Assembly (NCBI RefSeq): GCF_030651745.1
Contig: NZ_JAUSCC010000021.1
Span: forward strand, 1 to 9,788
Length of the DNA stretch: 9,788 nt
Source of the DNA: Methylophaga sp.
Lineage (GTDB): Bacteria; Pseudomonadota; Gammaproteobacteria; Nitrosococcales; Methylophagaceae
Direction: 5' to 3'
Below are positions 1 through 8,101 of the stretch, one piece after another; the first letter of the stretch is position 1; each line of letters opens with the position of its first letter. A program made the translations under genes and the position numbers. The notes below the pieces were generated by a model. It did no database searches, was not told the DNA's origin, and saw only the letters and a program-made list of their open reading frames with translations.

Positions 1-1
1 A

Positions 2-136
2 ACAGATCCAACAGATCCAACAGATCCAACAGATCCAACAGATCCAACAGATCCAACAGATCCAACAGATCCAACAGATCCAACAGATCCAACAGATCCA
101 ACAGATCCAACAGATCCAACAGATCCAACAGATCCA
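2..136 (+). repeat. Perfect 9-bp tandem array, at least 15 copies, coding (Thr-Asp-Pro)n
   Basis: The unit ACAGATCCA is repeated 15 times without a single mismatch, including third codon positions, and reads ACA GAT CCA (Thr-Asp-Pro) in the adhesin frame. The array runs to the window edge, so the true copy number is unknown. Identity at wobble positions points to recent expansion by slippage or unequal exchange rather than old duplication. Because the unit is three codons, copy changes lengthen or shorten the linker without breaking the frame. The likely protein role is an extended, acidic, proline-rich spacer between adhesin domains. Confidence 0.97.
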
Positions 137-1489
137 GTTAATGCGCCCATATTACTCATAAGTGTTGGAAACGAGCAGGTTTTTGTTGGCTCAACAAATC
201 TAATTATTAATGGTAGCTTTGAAAATATTGGCGGACCGGATGCAATATTCGAATCCAATCCAACGACTGGACGCGATAATGCTACTAAGCAATTTGATGG
301 CATGGGAAATAATGCACCTGATAGTTTATCTGGAACTAAATTCTTACAAATGATTTCAATGGAAGGCTGGACCTTATCTGATGGTTCAGCACCCATGGAG
401 CCTCATGCTAAAGCTCATGCTGGTGTGGGCACCTCAGATGGTGAGCATTACATGGATTTGGGCGGAAGTCCAGGCGATATATCTATTCAGCAACAGGTTT
501 CAGGTCTAACTAATGGTGCGAGTTATCAGCTAAGCGTTGACTATCTGGATAAAGCCGCTAAACAAGAAAAGGGGATAAGTGGTGAAAAATCCGGCGTATT
601 GCAAGTCATGTGGAATGGCGAAGTAATTGCTACGATAGATGGTAACAATCGTACAGAGTGGCTAACCTTTAGTCATGTTGTTGTAGCTGGTTCTGGTGAT
701 GGCAGTAATACACTTGTTTTATCTGAGGTGGGTGAAAATAATGACAACTGGGGGATGGCTGTTGATAATGTCCAGTTAATACCAATTACTTACCAATATG
801 ATTTATCCATCTCTGCGGGCATGTTGGAGTCAGGCACTAGTGATCAGCTTAGTTTTGTAAGTTTATCTGCAAATTCATTACCTGATGGTGTATCAATTGT
901 CGGTTTGACACCAGATGCGAATGGATTTTATCAGATTGATGCTTCAGATAAAGTAGTTTTAACTCTGACATCTAATAAGCAGCTTACTGTAGATGATATT
1001 AATAAAATCAGCGGATCAGTAACGTTAACTGGTGATAACTCCTCATCCAGTATTACGGAAACAGCCTATTGGGAAGTTACTGGCCAATCTACAGATGATA
1101 TTTTAGAAAGTACTGCTGGTAACGATATTCTGACAGGTGGTGCTGGTAAAGATATATTCGTTTGGAATGCTGGTGATGAAGGTGTTGCCGGGACCCCTGC
1201 TCTTGACATCGTAACGGACTTTAATATTGCAGAGGGAGATGTCCTGGATTTCTCGGATATTCTTATCGGTGAGGAATCAGGTAACCTGACAGATTTCATT
1301 TCCATCACAGAAGATGGTTCAGATATTGTGATTGAACTGAAACCAAATGCAGGTGATGTGACACAAATTGTTACCTTGCAAGGTAAATCTTTAGCTGACC
1401 TAGGTTTAGGTGGTTTTGATACTTCAACCCAACAAGCTGAGATGATTAATAAATTGGTTCAAGAAGGTCATGTGAACGTTGATAGCTAA
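2..1489 (+). CDS. C-terminal part of a large type I secreted RTX adhesin (5' end outside window)
   Basis: The reading frame is open to the left edge, so the ATG at 302 is an internal Met and not the start; 495 residues are visible. In order: a Thr-Asp-Pro linker (residues 1-45); a short joint; a galactose-binding/DUF642-like jelly-roll (about 66-260) opening with NLIINGSFE and closing with AVDNVQLIP; a beta-rich Ig-like domain (about 264-361); and a secretion C-terminus (about 372-495) with one RTX nonapeptide-like stretch (GNDILTGGAGKDIF) followed by LDIVTDFN and GDVLDFSDIL. That last block is the hallmark of the VC_A0849-subclass type I secretion target domain. Such proteins are exported by an ABC transporter/membrane fusion/TolC system and act at the cell surface in adhesion and biofilm formation. 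The N-terminal retention region and transporter genes are not in the window. The ligand is unknown. Family assignment is confident; domain limits are approximate. Confidence 0.88.
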   Translation, partial: TDPTDPTDPTDPTDPTDPTDPTDPTDPTDPTDPTDPTDPTDPTDPVNAPILLISVGNEQVFVGSTNLIINGSFENIGGPDAIFESNPTTGRDNATKQFDGMGNNAPDSLSGTKFLQMISMEGWTLSDGSAPMEPHAKAHAGVGTSDGEHYMDLGGSPGDISIQQQVSGLTNGASYQLSVDYLDKAAKQEKGISGEKSGVLQVMWNGEVIATIDGNNRTEWLTFSHVVVAGSGDGSNTLVLSEVGENNDNWGMAVDNVQLIPITYQYDLSISAGMLESGTSDQLSFVSLSANSLPDGVSIVGLTPDANGFYQIDASDKVVLTLTSNKQLTVDDINKISGSVTLTGDNSSSSITETAYWEVTGQSTDDILESTAGNDILTGGAGKDIFVWNAGDEGVAGTPALDIVTDFNIAEGDVLDFSDILIGEESGNLTDFISITEDGSDIVIELKPNAGDVTQIVTLQGKSLADLGLGGFDTSTQQAEMINKLVQEGHVNVDS

Positions 1490-1515
1490 TTAAGGTTTGC
1501 AACTTCAGCTGATCA

Positions 1516-1548
1516 AATAAAAAACCCGCTTAACGCGGGTTTTTTATT
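1516..1548. terminator. Bidirectional intrinsic terminator between convergent genes
   Basis: A perfect 14-bp inverted repeat (left arm 1516-1529, right arm 1535-1548) encloses the 5-nt loop TTAAC. The GC core CCCGC/GCGGG is flanked by A and T tracts, so each strand reads as a stem followed by a U-run. It lies 27 bp past the adhesin stop codon and 14 bp past the end of pilE on the other strand, so one element can end both transcripts. Confidence 0.92.
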
Positions 1549-1561
1549 ACACCTAGAGGCT

Positions 1562-1954
1562 TTACCAGCAATCGGCTTCAGCAGCATTCCTTTGTCCAAC
1601 TTCATTTATTGTCATCGTGTCACAACGATCATTGCTTTGGGCGCCGATCGGTTCTGCTTGAATAGTATATGAATTAGCATCAGGGGGATCTGGAAAGCTT
1701 AAGTTATAAAAAGATGAGTTACCTAGTTTAGGAGACGTGTTGAAAGGTAGTGCTGCATCGACATAAGTAAACCTTTCGGTGTAATAACGCTCCATATAGC
1801 TTGAAAGCTCCAATAAATCAGCCTGAGCATTCGCTCTACGGGTTTGTCTAACCTGTTCCTGATAGGATGGATAAGCAATTGCAGCGATGATAGCGACGAT
1901 AGCAACAGTAATCATCAATTCAATGAGTGTAAATCCATGGTTTCGCTTATTCAT
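1562..1954 (-). CDS. pilE: Type IV minor pilin PilE
   Basis: A 130-residue prepilin. The leader MNKRNHG is followed by the prepilin peptidase cleavage point before Phe8, and the mature N-terminus [24 protein letters not shown] is the classical hydrophobic pilin helix with Glu at mature position 5 (Glu12). Two cysteines (111 and 129, the latter in a C-terminal Cys-Trp) can form the D-region disulfide. It is the last gene of the minor-pilin operon, as in Pseudomonas aeruginosa, where PilE joins PilV, PilW, PilX, FimU and PilY1 in the complex that primes pilus assembly. The ATG is preceded by AAGG at a 9-nt spacing. A major pilin is less likely because of the operon position and short length. 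Confidence 0.9.
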   Translation of the reverse strand: MNKRNHGFTLIELMITVAIVAIIAAIAYPSYQEQVRQTRRANAQADLLELSSYMERYYTERFTYVDAALPFNTSPKLGNSSFYNLSFPDPPDANSYTIQAEPIGAQSNDRCDTMTINEVGQRNAAEADCW

Positions 1955-1969
1955 TGCTAGTTACCTTGA

Positions 1970-2257
1970 TTATTCATTAAGCTCCAAGAGCCATATTGTT
2001 TTGATAGTTGATAAAGGATTATTGTTGAGAGTGTCGTCCAACTCATAACCTACAGGAGTTCCAACTGTAATCCTTTTCGCACCATTAGAATCATTATGGA
2101 TAACTGTATGCTCGTTTACCAAATAGGCTTGTCCTTCGATTTCTATAGTAGCTGAATCATTAAAATGCTGAGTCACGTTTCCTGTATGAGGGAACGAAAC
2201 TAATGCAAGCACATTAAAACTAATGCCAAGTAAACAAGTGGTCAGGATTTTTTTCAT
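1970..2257 (-). CDS. pilY2: Small exported PilY2-like protein of the pilus operon
   Basis: A 95-residue protein with a Sec-type signal (MKKILTTCLLGISFNVLA) and a short, beta-rich mature part containing ATIEIEGQAYLVNEHT and a hydrophobic end TIWLLELNE. It lies 11 bp after the pilY1 stop and 15 bp before pilE, exactly the place of pilY2 in P. aeruginosa. The PilY2 name rests mainly on this position, the size and the overall pattern, not on a diagnostic motif. Its molecular function is not established. A lipoprotein is unlikely: Cys8 comes too early and Thr precedes it. A purine-rich AAAGAG lies 7 nt before the ATG. Confidence 0.72.
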   Translation of the reverse strand: MKKILTTCLLGISFNVLALVSFPHTGNVTQHFNDSATIEIEGQAYLVNEHTVIHNDSNGAKRITVGTPVGYELDDTLNNNPLSTIKTIWLLELNE

Positions 2258-2268
2258 TCTATTGCTCT

Positions 2269-5200
2269 TTATCTGAATAGAAAATCAAGTTGACGCCATG
2301 ATTGTCTTCCCTCAAATCCTGGACCAGGATTCTCGACGGTTACCTCAATATTCCCAGATGAACCGCTGGTATATTTGAATTCACGTTGACCACCCGCTTC
2401 ACTGGCAATACTTGGTGTAGGAATAATGCCCACATCAGATTTTTTCCCACTTACAGGTATCAAAACCCTATTGGGATCTGGGTTACCATCACCATCTAGC
2501 TCACAATTTGCGATACAGATGAAATCCTCTTCATTGAAAATACCTTCGCCAGTAATATCAAAAGGCGAATAGGATAAGCGCGCGCCTGTTGCATAATTTA
2601 ATTCCATAAGCCAGCCTGAACCACCCGCATCGCAGGGGTCCGAGGAAGGAAGTAAAGTAGTGAAAATAATTCGTCCATTACGGACAATTGAATTACTGAC
2701 TTGCCTCTCTCCATAATTATTTGCGGTATTTGGACTTATCAAATCAACGTACCAACCTAGATCATTACTCCAATTAATACTGTTGTCCGATGTGACACGA
2801 TATTCTGTACTGTCAGTTGCAATGCCCTCAAGGTCTCTTCCATCAATTTCTGATCGAGTGCCTTCGTGAGTAATCTCTTGTTGTAATAGTGTTGAGCGAC
2901 TAACAAGGCTATATTCGTCATTTTCCGGGTCTTGACGCTTATCCCAAATGGCATAAAACGTTTGAGTAGCCTGATTCTCAATACTATTATCATCAACCTC
3001 AAGATATTTACCTGTACCAAATAAAACTAGAAAACCATTTGATGTAGGATGCCTAACCACTTGGGGGCGCGTAGTTATTGGTTGAAGGTTACTGACAGGG
3101 CACTCATCATATGCCGCGGTGATTGAACAAGCTTGATAAAGAGGGCGAGGGGAACCTCCGTTTTTATACGCAACACCCCAATCTTCGGGTGAATTACCGG
3201 TCAAATCAAACTTCCACATATTGCCGAACAAATCGCCCGCATAGACATAATCTACAATAAAATCACCATCTATATCGACAGCTGCTGGCGAAGCAAGTCC
3301 ATTCGGACGGTTTTGCCCAGTTGGATCTTGCTCTGCTCCCACTTCGGTATCAATGGTTTCAATTAATTCACCATCTGATAGGCGGACAATAAATAAAACA
3401 GCATTTCCAGAAGAGCTGTCTGCATCTGCATTACCATCACCATTATTATCTACAGTGTTGTTATAACCCCCACTAAAGACAGCTGCCCATTCACCATTTT
3501 GAAGTCTGACAATACTTGGCTGTCCATAGGTAAAACCTAAGTCCTTCCCATTTTTAAGACCGTCAACATATTCATCAGTAAATTCCCACAGAACTTTACT
3601 TGCTGCTGTTTCTTCATCTAAAAAATCAGCTGGATTAGTTACATCTAAGGCAAATATTCCTTGCCCACCACCTCCTAAACCGGACACTAAAATAGTTCGC
3701 CATTCACCCTCGATAAATGCATCGACTACTGTTGGACTGCCATCAACAAAATATTTATGTGTGTAATTAGGGTTAGCTAAACTTGGCAAGTTGGGATAGA
3801 CACTTGCAGGAACGAAGGCAAACCACTCAGCGCCGACACCATCTTTCTCAGCATTAAATGCATGCAGCATTCCGTCATTTGCTCCAACATATACAAGTGG
3901 TTGACGATTGGAATTGGTGGCTTTGAAGCTTGAATAGGGACTTGTATTTTCGGGCGCACCAGTTCCCCATGTATCTGGATAACGTTGGATAGGTGCACCA
4001 ACATAGGCTGGAGCAGAATTAATAATATCTCCTAACAAGAAATTTCTATTGCGAAAGGTTCCACCCTGATTACTTTGCTCGCCAGTTCGAACACCTCGCA
4101 AATAATCAAGGGTAGGTTCATCATTATTTAATAATAGTCTTTGTTCTGCAGATAGATTGTCCCAACGGAATGGCTGGCCTTGCGAACCATTAGAGGTAAT
4201 GATGATCCGAGCATTTGCGGCGGGAATACTGTTTCTGGCATCCCAAGCGGCTGGAGATGAAAGTTCACCAAAATTAGCCTCTCCACTGTCGTCAATTATG
4301 GGAAAAGCAAGTAATTGTCCTGTCCAGTCTCCACTATTAAACCGTGCTTGAAAAACTAGACTATCGCTGGAAATGGAGCCTGAATTTAATGCAACGGATG
4401 AGGCAGATGAGGTTTCGTCTGAAATATTGGACAATATTGCTGAAATAGACTCAGCAAATGTTTCAGGGTCATCCGCACTGAACAAATCGCCTCGGCCATT
4501 GATAGCGGCATGCAAAAGATCATCCAATCGAGCTGCACAAGCATTACCGGTACAATTTGAATTTGCTGCATCTGGATCGGGCCAAGTGATGGTAATAGGT
4601 GAATCTGTTTTCGAAGCAGCTACCGCTGCCCAAGCATCTTCCTTACTGATGGAACCACTGACACCAAAAGAGACACCGTAAGTAACCATATGCTGCCAGA
4701 ATGCTTCATTTCGTGCAGTTTTGGGAACTTTATTTTCCATATCCGGACGTAAATCGCGATTCCAATAATACATTGCCACGTCAGCAAGGGTATTTGCTCT
4801 ATTATCAGAGAAAGGTGTTTTTGGATTATATTTATAAGTTTGGCCTTTTGGACCTGTTATATCAGGCCCTTGAGATCCATCAACATTGGCTCTTGCGTCA
4901 GCTGTACTTGCCTGAAACGTGCTGGTTCCGCTCCAGTATCCATCGGTCATCAAAATACTGTAACTTTGCCGGCATTGCAGATCTTCGCCGCCTGATTCGC
5001 CAGGGGTCGTGCTCCAAGGACTTGCATCACCTGTACGTGAATAATACTGACCGGCATCATCTAGTGCTTTTCGTAGCGGTGTGCCTGAAGCCGGAATATC
5101 TCGGCCATATAACTCACTAAAAAATGCTTCTCGATCATCTCCTAAGAAAGGTCTTATACCTCTTACAATTGTGCTGGTATTTTGACCATCAACTGAGCTA

Positions 5201-6072
5201 GATGCTTTATTAATAGCACCATACCCAATTCTTTTGCTTTCACTTTGTGTTGCAAATGCTTTACCGATTCCTGCCCTTGAAGAGAGAACTCTTGAGCGGT
5301 AATAGGTATACCAATTAGCAAAGTTTTGGATTTCTTGATCGTAAGTGCAAGTACCGTTAGAACACTCGCTTCTATTTATACGACCATGCCCTGTATAACT
5401 TGTGATAGATGAGCGAATTTCGACTTTGGTGTAATGATTCCAGCTCCATCCATCACCCGAGTTGTGCCAAAAATAGGTTGCTGGCCAGAAATTTTTAGTG
5501 TTTGTAGTAGAGCTGCATGTTCCCGAGCTATTACAGGTTCGCCACTGGTTACTATTGTAATTGCTATTAACAACTGTCAGATTTCGCGCGTTAGCGTTGA
5601 CAGATTCCGTAGGACAAGCTCCTGTATTTAAAGGGTTGTGACGAGCACATGTGATGGAAGCAGCGGGAAATAAGTTATTGTTGTAACGAGTCCAGGGATT
5701 ATAGGTTACTGAAGGGTTGTAGTAACTCGCATTAAATTGTGGGGAGCGTGTTCTGGCGTTGTAAGCATTATTATCATCAACAGTGGCGACTTGAACAAAG
5801 CTTTGAGAATAGTCAGAGCCATAAACACTATTTGCACGCGGATATACAAAACCTGTAATTGATTGTGGTGAGTTGATTAAAAATGCTAATTCATCTGGAG
5901 TAATTTCAAACATCATTGATCCTGAATCATCCAGAATGAACATGATGTTTGGTTCTGCACTGCCGCCAAGGTAGAGTGGGGCATTACTCAGATTTAATGG
6001 GGCTGAAAAAGTGACTGCAGGGCTTAACAGCAAAACAAAAAAGAGGGAGAGTAAGTGGGAGGGCTTGTTCAT
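2269..6072 (-). CDS. pilY1: Type IV pilus tip adhesin / biogenesis factor PilY1 (PilC family)
   Basis: A 1267-residue exported protein. A signal peptide (1 to about 23, VTFS/APL) is followed at 43-53 by IMFILDDSGSM, a von Willebrand A-type MIDAS motif (Asp48-x-Ser50-x-Ser52), with a matching strand ILMTDGYW at 373-380. The C-terminal half (about 670-1210) is the Neisseria PilC/PilY1 beta-propeller, with LVYVGANDGMLHAF at 726-739 and VYAGDLFGNMWKFDL at 943-957. Calcium-type loops are seen at 933-941 (DIDGDFIVD), 875-883 (DNNGDGNAD) and possibly 1193-1199. Fourteen cysteines, several as close pairs (180/186, 237/242, 507/512), suggest disulfides. In the family the propeller controls pilus extension and retraction through bound calcium, and the N-terminal part is variable and adhesive. 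The start follows AAGAGG, which lies inside the end of pilX. Its length slightly exceeds the approximately 1160 residues of P. aeruginosa PilY1. Confidence 0.95.
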   Translation of the reverse strand: MNKPSHLLSLFFVLLLSPAVTFSAPLNLSNAPLYLGGSAEPNIMFILDDSGSMMFEITPDELAFLINSPQSITGFVYPRANSVYGSDYSQSFVQVATVDDNNAYNARTRSPQFNASYYNPSVTYNPWTRYNNNLFPAASITCARHNPLNTGACPTESVNANARNLTVVNSNYNSNQWRTCNSSGTCSSTTNTKNFWPATYFWHNSGDGWSWNHYTKVEIRSSITSYTGHGRINRSECSNGTCTYDQEIQNFANWYTYYRSRVLSSRAGIGKAFATQSESKRIGYGAINKASSSVDGQNTSTIVRGIRPFLGDDREAFFSELYGRDIPASGTPLRKALDDAGQYYSRTGDASPWSTTPGESGGEDLQCRQSYSILMTDGYWSGTSTFQASTADARANVDGSQGPDITGPKGQTYKYNPKTPFSDNRANTLADVAMYYWNRDLRPDMENKVPKTARNEAFWQHMVTYGVSFGVSGSISKEDAWAAVAASKTDSPITITWPDPDAANSNCTGNACAARLDDLLHAAINGRGDLFSADDPETFAESISAILSNISDETSSASSVALNSGSISSDSLVFQARFNSGDWTGQLLAFPIIDDSGEANFGELSSPAAWDARNSIPAANARIIITSNGSQGQPFRWDNLSAEQRLLLNNDEPTLDYLRGVRTGEQSNQGGTFRNRNFLLGDIINSAPAYVGAPIQRYPDTWGTGAPENTSPYSSFKATNSNRQPLVYVGANDGMLHAFNAEKDGVGAEWFAFVPASVYPNLPSLANPNYTHKYFVDGSPTVVDAFIEGEWRTILVSGLGGGGQGIFALDVTNPADFLDEETAASKVLWEFTDEYVDGLKNGKDLGFTYGQPSIVRLQNGEWAAVFSGGYNNTVDNNGDGNADADSSSGNAVLFIVRLSDGELIETIDTEVGAEQDPTGQNRPNGLASPAAVDIDGDFIVDYVYAGDLFGNMWKFDLTGNSPEDWGVAYKNGGSPRPLYQACSITAAYDECPVSNLQPITTRPQVVRHPTSNGFLVLFGTGKYLEVDDNSIENQATQTFYAIWDKRQDPENDEYSLVSRSTLLQQEITHEGTRSEIDGRDLEGIATDSTEYRVTSDNSINWSNDLGWYVDLISPNTANNYGERQVSNSIVRNGRIIFTTLLPSSDPCDAGGSGWLMELNYATGARLSYSPFDITGEGIFNEEDFICIANCELDGDGNPDPNRVLIPVSGKKSDVGIIPTPSIASEAGGQREFKYTSGSSGNIEVTVENPGPGFEGRQSWRQLDFLFR

Positions 6073-6074
6073 GA

Positions 6075-6623
6075 TTAAAACCTCTTAGCCATCGTGCTTT
6101 GCAGCATGATTCGTGATTGATCACTACCACCCGTACCACGAGCCGTTATTCGGTAATACACGCGGCCGGTAGATGGACCGCCACCTGTACCCACAACCAG
6201 GTCATCGGTGACAAATTGTTGATATTCGATGATGTATCTTGGCGTGGTGATGGTGGTTGTTCCTGCATTTGTTTCAAAAGTAATATCTGTTGGTGAAGTA
6301 ATACCATTTGCTGCCCACCATGCCGCATTTCTTTCATGCCACCAGCTTTCAGCGTTATTAAGTTCTGGGTCCATTGATTCTGCAACCCAGATGTTATTAG
6401 AGCCGCTGTCATTGGGATCGGGTTCAGCTGTTAAAGACGCAATCCAGGATTCGGCACTGCGTAAAGCGATTTCAGTAGCTTGGAAGGCTATTTCAACATC
6501 CATGGTATTGGCTGCCATTTTTTCTGCCATAGAGCTGGTTCGCATAGCTGCTAGTCCAATCATGGTCATTATTAGCAAAATGACTAAACTCACTATCAAT
6601 GCTGCACCAGTTTGTTTTTTCAT
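6075..6623 (-). CDS. pilX: Type IV minor pilin PilX
   Basis: A 182-residue prepilin-like protein. A very short leader MKKQTG precedes the hydrophobic segment AALIVSLVILLIMTMIGLAAM, followed by the PilX_N pattern of Met-, Ser- and Glu-rich residues (RTSSMAEKMAANTMDVEIAFQATEIALRSAESWI). Mature position 5 is Val instead of the usual Glu, as also happens in GspK-type tip pseudopilins. It lies 12 bp after pilW and only 2 bp before pilY1, whose ribosome binding site it contains. In P. aeruginosa PilX belongs to the PilV-PilW-PilX core that connects PilY1 to the pilus tip. AGGA lies 9 nt before the ATG. Confidence 0.9.
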   Translation of the reverse strand: MKKQTGAALIVSLVILLIMTMIGLAAMRTSSMAEKMAANTMDVEIAFQATEIALRSAESWIASLTAEPDPNDSGSNNIWVAESMDPELNNAESWWHERNAAWWAANGITSPTDITFETNAGTTTITTPRYIIEYQQFVTDDLVVGTGGGPSTGRVYYRITARGTGGSDQSRIMLQSTMAKRF

Positions 6624-6635
6624 TTACTGTTCCTG

Positions 6636-7646
6636 CTATGAAACACGATTACGTAATGTCACTGTTCGCGTGAATACGCGTCTAAGACGCCGATCATCAG
6701 GTGTAACTGCAGCCCCTTCCAAGTTATAAGGTTGTGCACCATCCGCCGTAAGATTATTTTCCACGCTGACCATCACTAAGCTGATACGTACACTAACAAT
6801 GTTGTTCCAGTTACCGACTTGATTTGCTGTTTGATAAGTATCCGCAGCGCCATTCCCGGAATTGTCTACGCCATATTGAATTTGCATTGACTCAATGCCT
6901 TCAACTATTTCTACTGGGTCAGATGTGCCATTTTTAAGATATAAAGAGGGAACTGCTGCGTTAGCACGTGATCTGATATAAAAACTGTTAGTAGCAATTT
7001 TATTAACCCAACCGGCACCAAAGTTATAACCTAGCGCAACGGTACTATTACCCGGAGTACCTGCTCCTGCAGCATGCTCTATCGTACCAGCACTGGGATT
7101 TGAGGTAATTTGAAAAATTGCCCCAGCAACACAGTCATGGGCTAAAACAATATCTCCCATTGCCAACCCATTACCACTATTAATCGTAATTGCTGCACTG
7201 CCTGGTGCGCCGGTTGTTGGATGTGATATCACGCGTAATTCTGGCGGTTCAATGGTGCGTATGGTTAGAATATCTGACCCACTTACAGGGTTAGTAATGC
7301 TGTCATCAAGTGATGGAGTCCATGCATCTGCTCCAGTTGCTTCTTGTCCTTCAATGGGGGTAGTGATATCCCATAAATAATCATTCGGGGTATTCAGCAT
7401 ATTATTGATGTTTAAAGCAGAGCGCGTTGCACACCCCAGATAGCCTGCACGTTCAATCGACTGAGTAAGCACAGTCATTGCGTAGCGACCATTTTCCTGC
7501 AACCGGGATTGGGCATCCTGAACACGATATACCTGACGATTATTAACAAATAATTCGATAATCCCCGCCACCAGAATTAAACCCAGAACGATAGCAACCA
7601 TCAGCTCAACCAAAGATAAGCCTTGCTGTTTTTTTACAGGCATCAT
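6636..7646 (-). CDS. pilW: Type IV minor pilin PilW
   Basis: A prepilin of 336 residues from the ATG at 7646. A basic leader MMPVKKQQG precedes LSLVELMVAIVLGLILVAGIIELFV, with Glu at mature position 5. The family's N-terminal pattern QDAQSRLQENGRYAM and GYLGC is present, as are a calcium-like loop (DNSGNGAAD) in QIQYGVDNSGNGAADTY and the C-terminal signature RRVFTRTVTLRNR. One further Cys near residue 172 could pair with that of GYLGC. A TTG three bases upstream extends the frame by one residue but is not a likely start. The chosen ATG overlaps the pilV stop as TGATG, and a weak GGGG lies 7 nt upstream, so translation is probably coupled to pilV. A second ATG directly follows and cannot be excluded. 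Confidence 0.93.
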   Translation of the reverse strand: MMPVKKQQGLSLVELMVAIVLGLILVAGIIELFVNNRQVYRVQDAQSRLQENGRYAMTVLTQSIERAGYLGCATRSALNINNMLNTPNDYLWDITTPIEGQEATGADAWTPSLDDSITNPVSGSDILTIRTIEPPELRVISHPTTGAPGSAAITINSGNGLAMGDIVLAHDCVAGAIFQITSNPSAGTIEHAAGAGTPGNSTVALGYNFGAGWVNKIATNSFYIRSRANAAVPSLYLKNGTSDPVEIVEGIESMQIQYGVDNSGNGAADTYQTANQVGNWNNIVSVRISLVMVSVENNLTADGAQPYNLEGAAVTPDDRRLRRVFTRTVTLRNRVS

Positions 7647-8101
7647 CAAATGGCCCCACTGAGAGTGAAAGTAGAAGTGCCTAATTCGCCGTAGTCATCA
7701 CCATCGTTCAGCGTTTCTCTCCAGTTGATCGTGATGTCACAAACAAACTCACTATTCACATTAAACACCCCGCAAGCGATTTGACCGTTTCCTTGGGGTA
7801 AATAGAAAGAGAGGTTTTCAAGCCACTCGACAATATCTGCATCGGCAATTGTGTTGGTGCTGCTTGGAGGCTCGTCTCCTATAGCTATGGCATAGTTCCC
7901 ATTTTGAGCCGCATCACGGTTTGCTCGCATTCTGTCCAGCATATCTGCAGCCATCATGGCCGATTGCGTACGAAACTCAGCACTTTGATTATGTTTTAGC
8001 GAGGTAATTTGTAAGTGAGCCATGCCTAGCAAACCGATGGCCAGCACAAATACTGCAATCATCACCTCCAGTAGCGTAAATCCTCTTTGCCTTAAGGGCA
8101 T
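7646..8101 (-). CDS. pilV: Type IV minor pilin PilV
   Basis: A 151-residue prepilin with leader MPLRQRG and mature N-terminus FTLLEVMIAVFVLAIGLLGMAHLQ, Glu at mature position 5. The region around residues 36-63 (KHNQSAEFRTQSAMMAADMLDRMRANR) is typical of PilV. Cysteines 110 and 121 flank a short hairpin and probably pair, followed by the family hallmark DITINWRE. It is somewhat shorter than P. aeruginosa PilV. The gene overlaps the end of fimT by 10 bp and meets pilW as TGATG. A strong Shine-Dalgarno AAGGGG lies 7 nt before its ATG, within the last codons of fimT. PilV is a core member of the tip complex with PilW and PilX. Confidence 0.92.
   Translation of the reverse strand: MPLRQRGFTLLEVMIAVFVLAIGLLGMAHLQITSLKHNQSAEFRTQSAMMAADMLDRMRANRDAAQNGNYAIAIGDEPPSSTNTIADADIVEWLENLSFYLPQGNGQIACGVFNVNSEFVCDITINWRETLNDGDDYGELGTSTFTLSGAI

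Noticed and set aside
1..136. Repeat array as a possible CRISPR or origin iteron cluster
   Set aside because: The unit is 9 bp with no spacers and is in frame as Thr-Asp-Pro with the downstream adhesin, so it is a coding repeat.
302..1489. Separate 395-residue gene starting at ATG 302
   Set aside because: The frame is open upstream through VNAPILL...NGSFE and the TDP linker to the window edge. The domain start lies upstream of this Met, and no ribosome binding site precedes it.
2231..2257. Lipoprotein signal in the PilY2-like protein (LTTC)
   Set aside because: Cys8 is too near the N-terminus and Thr at the -1 position does not fit a lipobox; an ordinary Sec signal is more likely.
4701..5120. 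139-residue plus-strand reading frame inside pilY1
   Set aside because: It is antisense to a well-conserved coding part of pilY1, has no recognisable domain, and is explained as a chance open frame. The same applies to plus-strand frames at 4373-4681 and 6229-6729.
7647..7649. TTG start for PilW
   Set aside because: It adds only one residue before two consecutive ATG codons; ATG at 7646 in a TGATG overlap with pilV is more likely.
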